NCBI RefSeq assembly: GCF_002205635.1
Contig: NZ_NISJ01000001.1
Span: forward strand, 434,001-498,000
From: Sphingopyxis witflariensis
Lineage (GTDB): Bacteria > Pseudomonadota > Alphaproteobacteria > Sphingomonadales > Sphingomonadaceae
DNA length: 64,000 nucleotides
Direction of reading: 5' to 3'
In this document: piece by piece, positions 17,997-26,042 of the stretch
Position numbering within the stretch: position 1 is the first letter of the stretch
Layout: each line of letters starts with the position of its first letter
Notes under the pieces: model-generated
What the model was told of the DNA's origin: nothing
Seen by the model: the letters and a program-made list of their open reading frames with translations, nothing else
Databases searched by the model: none
Translations under genes and position numbers: made by a program

Positions 17997-18563
17997 ATGA
18001 CAGCTTTGAATTTTGCGATCACCGACGACGGCATTTTCCTCGCGACCGATTCACTCGTCACCCACGAAGATCAGGCGTTGATGTTTACCTCGAAGGTCCT
18101 GACGCTCCCGCATTTGGATGGGCTAATCTGCTGGACGGGTTCAATAGTTCTTTTCCACCGCTGGGCGCTCACCGTTCTTCGTGAAGCGTCGTCAGGCAGT
18201 ATTTGTTTTCTCGATGTTGATACACCGGAGGATCTTAAGTCGATTTGGGCTGGCATGTCGGATGATGAGCGCGGCAGCGGCACCGGCACTATCTACCAGT
18301 TCGGCTATGACCGGGATTGGGATCGGTTCGTGGGCTTTGCCTATCGTTCATCGAACGGCTTCAAAAGCGAACCCCTAGCGCACAACATCTACACCAAGCC
18401 GCCTCTTGCGGGGCAGTTTCCAATTATCGGCTTCCCAGACGATTTCGTCGAAACGTGTCGCCACCAGCGGATCGAGCAGGACAAATTGCCTGCCGACAAG
18501 CGCGTGCATATCGGCGGCCATGTCATTGCGTACATGGTGCAGCGGAACAAGCGAGAAGGGTAG
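17997..18563 (+). CDS. Proteasome-like (Ntn hydrolase-fold) hypothetical protein
   Basis: The protein has 188 residues. The N-terminus M-T-A-L-N-F-A-I-T-D-D-G-I-F-L-A-T-D-S, followed by SKVLTLPHLDGLICWTGS, mirrors the opening strands of HslV/proteasome beta subunits (G-x-D-x, then K-x-x-x-L with G-x-A/T-G). Thr2 would become N-terminal after Met removal. Such orphan Ntn proteins occur in phage and accessory DNA. The function is unknown and the fold call rests on N-terminal pattern only. Confidence 0.5.
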   Translation: MTALNFAITDDGIFLATDSLVTHEDQALMFTSKVLTLPHLDGLICWTGSIVLFHRWALTVLREASSGSICFLDVDTPEDLKSIWAGMSDDERGSGTGTIYQFGYDRDWDRFVGFAYRSSNGFKSEPLAHNIYTKPPLAGQFPIIGFPDDFVETCRHQRIEQDKLPADKRVHIGGHVIAYMVQRNKREG

Positions 18564-18849
18564 CCCACTTCGACATTGACGACGGTTCAGACTGCCTTCG
18601 AATTTGAGGATCTGGTACACATGTATGGGACTAATATGGAGCGCGGTTCCAATTTCTGGGCTAAATAAGGGCGGCGTGCCGAAACCCGCCGCCTATTCAG
18701 TTGCGCTTTCATCCCCCAACGCCCCCGCAAATCATTTAATATTGCTTGCCTATGTCAGCCGGCCTCTGCGATCCAAAGATCGGCGGGGTGGGAGGCTCCG
18801 GTGCACACAGAAGGTCGGAAAGGTTCCGATTGTTGGAGCCTTTCTGGTG

Positions 18850-19137
18850 TGAACTTGGCGGCATGGACAAATTAGAGCAAGCATCTGCCGGCGGCGATGT
18901 CGACCATGGATAGGAAGCTTCGGCGAGTTGGTCGTAACGTGCGGCGACGGCCCGATTGATTTTCAGGCGACCGAAGAACCGCTCGATTTGGTTGCGCTTC
19001 CTGTAGAGTTCGCGGTCGTGGTCGATCTTCACGCGGCGCTTGGCGCGATCGGGGATGACGGGCCTTATGTTTCGGCTGGCAAGGGCGGCGCGGATAGCCA
19101 TTCTATTGCCCGGCTCGAAGCCGCCGCCAGAAGGCAG
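18850..19137 (-). pseudogene. IS5-family transposase, C-terminal remnant with frameshift
   Basis: GFEPGNRMAIRAALASRNIRPVIPDRAKRR, then HDRELYRKRNQIERFFGRLKINRAVAARYDQLAE, is the C-terminal part of an IS5-type DDE transposase with the final Glu motif. One base is missing after the Ala-Glu codons: GCCGAA-GCTTCC where GCCGAAAGCTTCC would keep frame. Beyond it FLSMVDIAAGRCLL continues in another frame and hits TAA. The N-terminal half is absent. Confidence 0.75.
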
Positions 19138-19315
19138 CCTTAAATCAACCGGCCAGCGCAACATCAACCAATTTGCCCACGCCACCTAAAACTACCATTC
19201 TGGCCGCATCTGCAACAAATCCGCAATATTGACTCGACCTCATGTCCCCCGGCGTGAAATACTTCTAATTACTAATGAAAATCTGGTCATAAAGGATCCT
19301 GGCGGCGGCGGAGCT

Positions 19316-19834
19316 ATGGACGATTTGGGATTGCGAACATTGGAAGATGCCAAACGCTGGGCTCGGTTGACCGACAAGCAGCGTGCATGCCTCGATCTGC
19401 TCGTCGAGCGTAAGACATCGAAGCAGATCGCCCGTGCACTCAACATTGCAAAGGTGACGGTCGATCAGCGCATCAGGGCTGCCCGCGATATTCTCGGAGC
19501 ACCAAACCGGGACGAAGCGGCGATAATCTATGCCCGGCTGAAGCCAATATATGACCGGATGATATATGATCCGGTAGACCTTCCCCCAACACTGACCACG
19601 GTGCCAAGCATCGATACGAACGGGAGCAAACCCGCGGCCAGTACACCAAGCAATCGAATGGCCACAATGGGTGAGACATCAAGGAAACACTCGCCGTTCA
19701 AGGATCTATGGAGGCACGATCACCGTTCCTCGAACGTGATAATAATTACTGCGATCGTAGCTGTTGCTTTGGCCATTTTCGCGCTCACAGCGCTCGGAAT
19801 TGCACAAGCGCTTACGCAGCTGATCTCCGGCTGA
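19316..19834 (+). CDS. LuxR-type HTH regulator with C-terminal membrane anchor
   Basis: The 172-residue protein starts at MDDLGLRTLED, preceded by a GGCGGAG site. The HTH (LTDKQRACLDLLVERKTSKQIARALNIAKVTVDQRIRAARDILGA, about residues 18-65) has the GerE/LuxR pattern. A flexible linker follows, and a single C-terminal transmembrane helix (VIIITAIVAVALAIFALTALGIA) anchors it in the inner membrane with the HTH inside. There is no receiver domain. Two small genes of unknown function follow, suggesting a small sphingomonad regulatory module. The target is not known. Confidence 0.7.
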   Translation: MDDLGLRTLEDAKRWARLTDKQRACLDLLVERKTSKQIARALNIAKVTVDQRIRAARDILGAPNRDEAAIIYARLKPIYDRMIYDPVDLPPTLTTVPSIDTNGSKPAASTPSNRMATMGETSRKHSPFKDLWRHDHRSSNVIIITAIVAVALAIFALTALGIAQALTQLISG

Positions 19835-19894
19835 TTCGAACCTCGTCGAAACCAAAGGATCGGAGCGAACGCCGCTTCCGACAAAGGAGAAGCC

Positions 19895-20227
19895 ATGCAT
19901 ATCGAAGTCGCTCCCATCGTAGCCCGTTTGCAACGGGACGTGCCTGTCGCTGAAGCCCTCATCGACGACGCGATGATTGCCCTCTTATCGCTGACTACCA
20001 GCGTCGTAACGGCCCGCCGCGATACTGCGGGTGTGCCGGCGGCGAAAGGCCATGCGATGATCCAGCGCCTCACCAAGGCGCAGATGTCGCTCGTCGATAT
20101 TAGCGGCGATGTGCTGCGCGTTCATGGCGAATTGGTCACAATCGGCCGGGAAACCGCAGGTTACGATCTCCACGAAGATTGCCCGCAACGAAAATCGGCG
20201 GTTCTTCCTCTTCACGCCGCAGCCTGA
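19895..20227 (+). CDS. Conserved hypothetical protein, 110 aa
   Basis: This small, probably cytoplasmic, helical protein reads MHIEVAPIVARLQRDVPVAEALIDDAMIALL. A ribosome site (AAAGGAGA) lies 8 bases before the ATG. It contains no Cys pairs, signal or membrane helix. It follows the LuxR-type regulator by 60 bases and precedes a small membrane protein, so the three may form one unit. The function is not recognised. Confidence 0.6.
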   Translation: MHIEVAPIVARLQRDVPVAEALIDDAMIALLSLTTSVVTARRDTAGVPAAKGHAMIQRLTKAQMSLVDISGDVLRVHGELVTIGRETAGYDLHEDCPQRKSAVLPLHAAA

Positions 20228-20268
20228 TCTGATTTGACCGGGAGCTACAGCTATGAAAAAAGATAAGA

Positions 20269-20742
20269 ATGCGCGTCGCGGGATTCTTCCTGTTTCTGTC
20301 AGTGGCCCTCGGTTATGCCGCCTGGCGTGGCGGTGGACCCGAGCGAGCGATGGCGGGAATCGCAACCGTGATGGTTATATCCGATCCCATCCTCCACCGT
20401 TTCGTTCCACCTGGCTACGCTTCGATCGACTTTGGTCATCTTGTTATCGATGGGTTCGGCGCCGTCTCGACACTGACCCTAGCATTGGTCGCATACCGTT
20501 TTTGGCCGATGATCGCCGCCGCCCTTCATATTTTGCCGATGATGGCACACGCCAGTCGCGCTTCCGATCTATTGATGCATCCGGCCGCCTATATGATCAT
20601 GCAGGTCGCCTGGTCGTGGTTGGTCCCGCCCGTACTGATCCTCGCAACCTGGCGACATCAACGGCGATTGCGACAGAACGGCAACGATCCATCCTGGCGA
20701 AACGCATCGCCGCGATTGCCCTCGTCCGACGCAAATATTTGA
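20269..20742 (+). CDS. Small integral membrane protein
   Basis: The 157-residue protein has about four predicted membrane helices (FFLFLSVALGYAAW, GIATVMVISDPIL, VSTLTLALVAYRF with MIAAALHIL, YMIMQVAWSWLVPPVLILATW). The basic tail is cytoplasmic. The family is not recognised. A frame starting at ATG 20253, 16 bases earlier and with a better ribosome site (GGGAG), overlaps it and may serve as a coupling leader. Its far end (about 20690-20879) also looks protein-like. Confidence 0.55.
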   Translation: MRVAGFFLFLSVALGYAAWRGGGPERAMAGIATVMVISDPILHRFVPPGYASIDFGHLVIDGFGAVSTLTLALVAYRFWPMIAAALHILPMMAHASRASDLLMHPAAYMIMQVAWSWLVPPVLILATWRHQRRLRQNGNDPSWRNASPRLPSSDANI

Positions 20743-20850
20743 CAGACACGCTCCCGGCAGAATTTTACGGCCTGAAGCGAGTTTGGTCACAAACGCAGGA
20801 AAGCCTTGCGATGCTAGCCGATTTTGTCGATATCATGCCCGGCCGAACCG

Positions 20851-21453
20851 ATGTGTTCCGCGCGCGTTCTCGAGCCTAGCTATCATGCGATCAAGCAGCG
20901 CCTTATGGATGGCGCGTGGCCGTGGGGCTTTCGTCTCGAGGCCAGTAAAATTGCCGATATGCTGTCGACCAGCATCACGCCGGTCCGGGATAGTCTTCAT
21001 CGGCTGGTCGGCGAACGAATGGTTTCTTTCGCACCTGGGCAAGGGTTTCACGTTCCGCGCATGAATGAAACCGAACTGCGCGAACTCTTCGAGCTCAATC
21101 TCATCCTTCTTCTCGCCGCCACCGCTTCTTCATCACAAGGCTCACCAGTGGGGTCGACAGACAATGCCTGTCCAGATCAGGTTCCCAAATTGTTTCTGAA
21201 ATTGGCGAGCAGATCGGAAAATGGCGCGCTCGTCGCGAGTATCTCGGCGCTTAACGACCGTCTGCATCAATTCCGTCGTTGCGATCCTTTATTATTTCAA
21301 GATCTCGATTTGGAGTTGGCGCATCTCATGGCCTCCGCCGCCAATGTCGGGTCGAGTCTGATATTACGACGTCTTATCTTGCGATATCATAATCGGCGCC
21401 GCGACGAGGCGGCAGGGTTTATTCGGCTGATGACGTCAGGCATGGCTTCATGA
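20851..21453 (+). CDS. GntR-family transcriptional regulator
   Basis: The 200-residue protein starts at ATG 20851; an in-frame TTG lies 9 codons earlier. The winged HTH reads YHAIKQRLMDGAWPWGFRLEASKIADMLSTSITPVRDSLHRLVGERMVSFAPGQGFHVPRM, a textbook GntR domain. A short all-helical C-terminal FCD-like region follows, with ELRELFELNLILLLA and a His/Arg-containing end, probably for ligand binding. It lies upstream of the fecI-fecR-receptor genes on the same strand, separated by about 330 bases. A link to the lasso locus is possible but unproven. Confidence 0.78.
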   Translation: MCSARVLEPSYHAIKQRLMDGAWPWGFRLEASKIADMLSTSITPVRDSLHRLVGERMVSFAPGQGFHVPRMNETELRELFELNLILLLAATASSSQGSPVGSTDNACPDQVPKLFLKLASRSENGALVASISALNDRLHQFRRCDPLLFQDLDLELAHLMASAANVGSSLILRRLILRYHNRRRDEAAGFIRLMTSGMAS

Positions 21454-21784
21454 TGCGGGAGCTAAATTTGGTGAAATTACCGATGTCTTCATCGTCTGAT
21501 CGACCAAACTATATCCCAATGTACATTCTGGCGAGTTGTTTCGCTTGTCAAACGTCACAGCCATTGGCATGATTGCTATGCGCGGTGTGCAAATGGCGGC
21601 GACTGCGTGGACGTTCCATCACGCATTATGAATGCTCGTCCCCTAAAGGACTGGCAGCCGAACCCGGACCAGATTGCCGCGAGCAATTGAACGGCGGCGA
21701 AGCGATGAGCGACATGCAGGCTGGTGATGGCCGGCCTGTTCGCATTGCTGTTTCAGATCGATCCTTGTGCCTTTTTCTCCATAC
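21454..21784. other. Intergenic region upstream of fecI-like gene
   Basis: About 330 bases show no convincing gene. The region should contain the promoter for fecI-fecR-receptor-isopeptidase. I could not identify a clear -35/-10 pair or an anti-sigma-controlled motif by eye. Confidence 0.4.
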
Positions 21785-22387
21785 ATGCGCGCCCGTTCCA
21801 AGGGCTCCTCCCTGCCCTCAACATCAGACCACGTCGACGGGCAGGATTCTCCCATTCCCACTTCAACCGGCCCGCGTGCCGCGGACGCCGGGTATGCCGC
21901 CCTGGATAGCGCCTTCCGCAACAACGGCGCTGTCTTGCTACGCTACCTTGGACGTCATGCTGGCCAAGAGGCAGCACCCGATTTGATGCAGGAAGTCTTC
22001 CTACGTGCTGCTGGAAGCGAGCAACGCCATCGTCTCGCCAATCCCGCGGCGTTCCTCCAGCGCATCGCACGAAACTTGCTCATAAATCGCGCAATCAGCC
22101 GCAAGCGCAACAAGGTCATTCTGCTGCCGCTTCAGGAGGAACATGACGCCGCAAGCCCGCCGGAGCAGGAACTCGAGATGGAAGCTGCTGATCTCCTCCG
22201 GCTATATGAGAGAGCCGTTACAGATCTAAGTGAAAAGACACGGCGAGTTTTTCTGATGCACCGTGTCGAAGAACTCAGCTATCGCGAGATTCATCAACGC
22301 TTGGGAATCAGTATCGCGACCGTGGAATATCACATGATGAAAGCGCTGGCTCATATTGCACAAGTGGTGGACCCAACCGATGAATGA
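21785..22387 (+). CDS. ECF sigma factor, FecI-like
   Basis: The protein has about 200 residues. Region 2 reads ALLRYLGRHAGQEAAPDLMQEVFLRAAG, then ANPAAFLQRIARNLLINRAISRKR. Region 4 reads LSEKTRRVFLMHRVEELSYREIHQRLGISIATVEYHMMKALAHI, as in FecI-type sigma factors. The start is uncertain (GTG at 21767 or ATG at 21785). The fecR-like gene overlaps its end by 8 bases. It would be activated by cell-surface signalling through FecR and the TonB receptor downstream, so uptake of the receptor's ligand, probably the lasso peptide, would induce this unit. Confidence 0.88.
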   Translation: MRARSKGSSLPSTSDHVDGQDSPIPTSTGPRAADAGYAALDSAFRNNGAVLLRYLGRHAGQEAAPDLMQEVFLRAAGSEQRHRLANPAAFLQRIARNLLINRAISRKRNKVILLPLQEEHDAASPPEQELEMEAADLLRLYERAVTDLSEKTRRVFLMHRVEELSYREIHQRLGISIATVEYHMMKALAHIAQVVDPTDE

Positions 22388-23396
22388 GAATGATGGCGCG
22401 AAGCCAAGCACCAACCTTCTGCTGAAGGATGCCGCCCTTTCATGGAGCATCAGGATGCGCGGCGAGGTAACGAGAACACTTCAGGAGGAATTCGACCAAT
22501 GGCGGACGGCCTCGCCCGATCATCAGCGAGCCTATGACCGCTATTCGCGAGTGATCGACAGGTCGGAAATCCTGAAGAGTTCGAAACAACTCATTCCTTC
22601 GGCCGCCGAGAAACCCGTCGAACGGCAGCCTAGGCGCTGGCTGATGGCTGGTGCCGCAGCCGCGGCTGTAATCGTATTCGCCATCGCAATCAGCGCCAGT
22701 GACGGCCCCTTCCCCGGGTCGGGCGCTGTTCTCTCCGCCCGAGCCGCCGAACCACTTGTAACGGGACGCGGCGAAATTCGCAGTTTCGTGCTTGATGACG
22801 GATCGACGGCGACGCTGGACACCGACACCAAAGTGGAAGTCTCGATGTTCTCTGAAGGGCGATATCTGCGATTGGTGCAAGGTCGAGCTCGGTTAAAGGT
22901 CATCAAAGATCCGCGCCAATTCCGAATAGCGGCGGGCGAAGGTGTTGTGACGACGAAGGAAGCGGTCGTCGATATCAGCCTACGCGACGACCGCAGGGTC
23001 GTTGTAGAATTGATCAACGGAAATGCCGAACTAGCTTCGGCTTCACCACGCGTGCCGCCCGCTACGCGGCCTATCCCACTGCGAAGAAGCGCGGCGCTCG
23101 AATATGGGGCCGACGATAAACAGATACGTTCAAGCGCGAGGGACCGATCGAATTCGTCACGCGAATGGCCGTCAGGCTGGGCGGAACATGGCTCGATCCG
23201 TTTGGACAGTCTCCTTTCGGAAGCCAGTCGCTATTCTGAAATGCCGATCACGGTGGACGATCCGACCATTGCAAGCAGAACGGTGTCTGGGCGTTTCAAG
23301 ATCAGCGACACCGAAATGTTCGTAAGCCGCATCGTTGAACTGTTTGGCCTCACGGTTGATCGGCGTGCAGACGGCATTCACCTCCGCAGCCAATAA
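22380..23396 (+). CDS. FecR-type anti-sigma/sigma regulator
   Basis: The 338-residue protein starts MNENDGAKPSTNLLLKDAALSW at an ATG overlapping the fecI stop. The N-terminal DUF4880 region (WSIRMRGEVTRTLQEEFDQWRTASPDHQRAYDRY) is cytoplasmic. One membrane helix (WLMAGAAAAAVIVFAIAIS) crosses the inner membrane. The periplasmic FecR domain (RGEIRSFVLDDGSTATLDTDTKVEV) and an STN-like C-terminal part (DPTIASRTVSGRFKISDTEMFVSRIVELFGL) complete it. It relays receptor occupancy to the FecI-like sigma factor. Confidence 0.9.
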   Translation: MNENDGAKPSTNLLLKDAALSWSIRMRGEVTRTLQEEFDQWRTASPDHQRAYDRYSRVIDRSEILKSSKQLIPSAAEKPVERQPRRWLMAGAAAAAVIVFAIAISASDGPFPGSGAVLSARAAEPLVTGRGEIRSFVLDDGSTATLDTDTKVEVSMFSEGRYLRLVQGRARLKVIKDPRQFRIAAGEGVVTTKEAVVDISLRDDRRVVVELINGNAELASASPRVPPATRPIPLRRSAALEYGADDKQIRSSARDRSNSSREWPSGWAEHGSIRLDSLLSEASRYSEMPITVDDPTIASRTVSGRFKISDTEMFVSRIVELFGLTVDRRADGIHLRSQ

Positions 23397-23490
23397 AATA
23401 TTTCTCGGGCCGCCTAAGGTCGCCCTCCAAAAAATTGCCGAAGCATTTCCGAAAGCACTGCGCGCGGCGCAGGCAATTCGGGGAGGCTTT

Positions 23491-26031
23491 ATGACAATTC
23501 AAAACAGGCACACGATCCTGGGGCTTTTGGCCAGCACGACCATCATGGTCATGCCTGTCGAGGCAGCCGCTCAGGACACCCAGCGCTATGCTTTCGATAT
23601 TCCAGCGCAAGATCTCGGCGATACTTTGCGAACGGTGGCAGCGACTGCCAACTGGCAGCTTTATGCAACGGCGGACGACGTAAACGGGGTTTCGGCGCCC
23701 CAGCTGCGCGGCTCATTCACGGCGCGGGAGGCAATCGAAAACCTGCTGCGAGGGACGAGGCTCGTGGCCCGCTTCGATAACCAGTCGGTGATTATCCGGG
23801 GGCGATCCGAAGCCCATGCGACTTTGGCCCAGGTGCCAGAAGAAGCCATTGTCGTGACGGGAACTCGGATCGAAGGTGCTCCCTCAGCTGCCCCAGTCAT
23901 TGTCGTGACGAGCAATGACATCAAGAACGCCGGCTTTGCCGATCTTGGCGATCTAGCACGCAGCCTTCCGCAGAATTTCGGGGGCGGGCAGAATCCCGGT
24001 GTTGGGTCAGCACAGGGGACACAGAACGAGAATGTAAACGTCAATGGGGCCTCGACCTTCAACCTTCGCGGCATCGGACCCAACGCGACGTTGACTTTGC
24101 TCAACGGCAACCGCTTCGCTTACAGCGGCAACAATAGCGTGATCGATGTGAGCGCAATCCCGGTTGCAGCAGTTGAGCGCGTCGAAATCGTCGCCGATGG
24201 CGCATCGGCGATCTACGGCGCCGACGCGGTCGCAGGCGTGGTGAACATTCTTCTCCGCAAGGATTATCGCGGCATCACGACGAGCGCACGCCTCGGCGGC
24301 TCGACTGATGGCGGTAATTTCCAGCAGCAATATACGCTTCTCGCCGGCACCAACTGGTCAACGGGCGGCTTGATCGCCGTATATGATCGTTTCGACAACA
24401 GCGCGATACGTGCAGGCGATCGGACCTATTCGTCGAGCAGCAATCCGGCCTCTACCTTTTATCCCGATCTCCAGCGTCACAGCGTTCTATTGAGCGGTCA
24501 CCAGCAACTCGGGGTCGGCATCGGTATCAAAGCCGACCTCATCTACAAGCGCGGCGACATGACCTCGGTGCGCGGCCTCCTCGCCGATCGACCGATCGAG
24601 ACGAGTGGGACCCGCGTTATCAACAAATTCGAAACCTTCGGCATCGCGCCGATGGTTGAGGTCGAACTCGGCGCCCGCTGGAACGCGCGGGTCACGGGTT
24701 TCTACGGCACCGACGAAACGTTGGGGACCACCGATATTTTCACAAATGGCTCTACGAGGAAACTCATCCGGATTTTCGACAATCGCAATATCGCGGTCGA
24801 GGCGGGCGTTGAGGGTCCGCTGCTCGCGCTTCCCGCCGGTGAGGTCCGGCTGGCGGCTGGCGGCGGCTGGCGACATAACCGTATCCATGCCGAATTCTCG
24901 GGCCGCAACATCACGCCCACCCGCGAAAATAAGTTCGCTTATGGCGAGTTATTCGTTCCGCTCGCGAGTCCCGCGCAAAACCTCGGTTTCGTTCACCGCG
25001 CCTCGCTCACCGCTGCATTGCGCTGGGAAGATTATTCCGACTCGGGAAGCATTGTCACACCCAAGCTCGGTCTCGTATTTGCGCCCGCCGCCGAACTCAG
25101 CCTCGGCGTCTCGTGGGGCCGATCGTTCAAAATGCCGACGCTTATCCAGCAATATACTGGATATGCGGCAGTGCTCTATCCCGTCACTGGCTATGGCAAC
25201 CGGTTCCGGGCTGGATCGAATTTTCTCTACATCGGCGGCCCCAATCCGGAGGTAGGCCCCGAGCGCGCAGAGAATTTGACGTTGAGCGCAAACTTCCGGC
25301 CGTCTCCGCGGCTCCAAATCGTGACCAGTTTCTTCAACATCGATTATCGCGACCGCGTCGCCCCGCCGCTCTCTTCGGTGCTCGGGGCGTTGACGAATCC
25401 ACTATATGCAAGCCTCGTGACCTTCAATCCCACGGTCGCCCAACTCAATGCTGCGATCGCCGGCGCCGCTGGACCGCTCGGGAACGGCACGACTGGCCCC
25501 TATGATCCGTCGAATGTTATCGCCTTACTGGACGGCCGCGACCGCAACATCGCCGAGCAGCGCTATCAAGGCGCCGACCTCGCGATCCGCTACCGCGTGC
25601 CGTTGACCGAAGGCCGAACGCTCTCCTTCAGCGCGGGCGCGACTTGGCTCGACAGCCAACAGCGTCTATTACCCGGCCTTCCAACAACGAACCTTGCGGG
25701 CAATATCTTCAGGTCGCCGCATTTTCGCGCCCGCGGTGGCGCGACCCTCGATAGCGCAAATTTCACGCTCGCCGCCTTTACGAGCTTCACCGGCGGAGTA
25801 ACCGATCGGCGCCGTCCGGTGCCGATCGAGATTTCGCCGGTCGCAACCTTCGACCTCACGGGTCGCATCAAGCTCCGCGGCCTCGCCGACGTGACGATCA
25901 GCGCACTCAATATCTTCAATTCTAAGCCCGATCAGATTCTCGTAGCGGCACCGGATGATACGCCTTTCGATTCCACCAATTATTCGGCGGTCGGACGCTT
26001 TCTAGCCCTCACAATCAGCCGTGACTGGTGA
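23491..26031 (+). CDS. TonB-dependent outer-membrane receptor with STN signalling domain
   Basis: The 846-residue protein starts at ATG 23491 with GGGAGG upstream. A signal peptide ends near VEAAAQD. An STN domain (YAFDIPAQDLGDTLRTVAATANWQLY to VIIRGRSEA) contacts FecR. The TonB box is around EEAIVVTGTR and the plug is NVNGASTFNLRGIGPNATLTLLNG. A 22-strand barrel ends in an aromatic C-terminus (RFLALTISRDW). Receptors of this kind sit beside isopeptidase genes in sphingomonad lasso loci and are thought to import the lasso peptide. The isopeptidase gene starts 11 bases after its stop. Confidence 0.92.
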   Translation: MTIQNRHTILGLLASTTIMVMPVEAAAQDTQRYAFDIPAQDLGDTLRTVAATANWQLYATADDVNGVSAPQLRGSFTAREAIENLLRGTRLVARFDNQSVIIRGRSEAHATLAQVPEEAIVVTGTRIEGAPSAAPVIVVTSNDIKNAGFADLGDLARSLPQNFGGGQNPGVGSAQGTQNENVNVNGASTFNLRGIGPNATLTLLNGNRFAYSGNNSVIDVSAIPVAAVERVEIVADGASAIYGADAVAGVVNILLRKDYRGITTSARLGGSTDGGNFQQQYTLLAGTNWSTGGLIAVYDRFDNSAIRAGDRTYSSSSNPASTFYPDLQRHSVLLSGHQQLGVGIGIKADLIYKRGDMTSVRGLLADRPIETSGTRVINKFETFGIAPMVEVELGARWNARVTGFYGTDETLGTTDIFTNGSTRKLIRIFDNRNIAVEAGVEGPLLALPAGEVRLAAGGGWRHNRIHAEFSGRNITPTRENKFAYGELFVPLASPAQNLGFVHRASLTAALRWEDYSDSGSIVTPKLGLVFAPAAELSLGVSWGRSFKMPTLIQQYTGYAAVLYPVTGYGNRFRAGSNFLYIGGPNPEVGPERAENLTLSANFRPSPRLQIVTSFFNIDYRDRVAPPLSSVLGALTNPLYASLVTFNPTVAQLNAAIAGAAGPLGNGTTGPYDPSNVIALLDGRDRNIAEQRYQGADLAIRYRVPLTEGRTLSFSAGATWLDSQQRLLPGLPTTNLAGNIFRSPHFRARGGATLDSANFTLAAFTSFTGGVTDRRRPVPIEISPVATFDLTGRIKLRGLADVTISALNIFNSKPDQILVAAPDDTPFDSTNYSAVGRFLALTISRDW

Positions 26032-26042
26032 GGGCGCCGACC

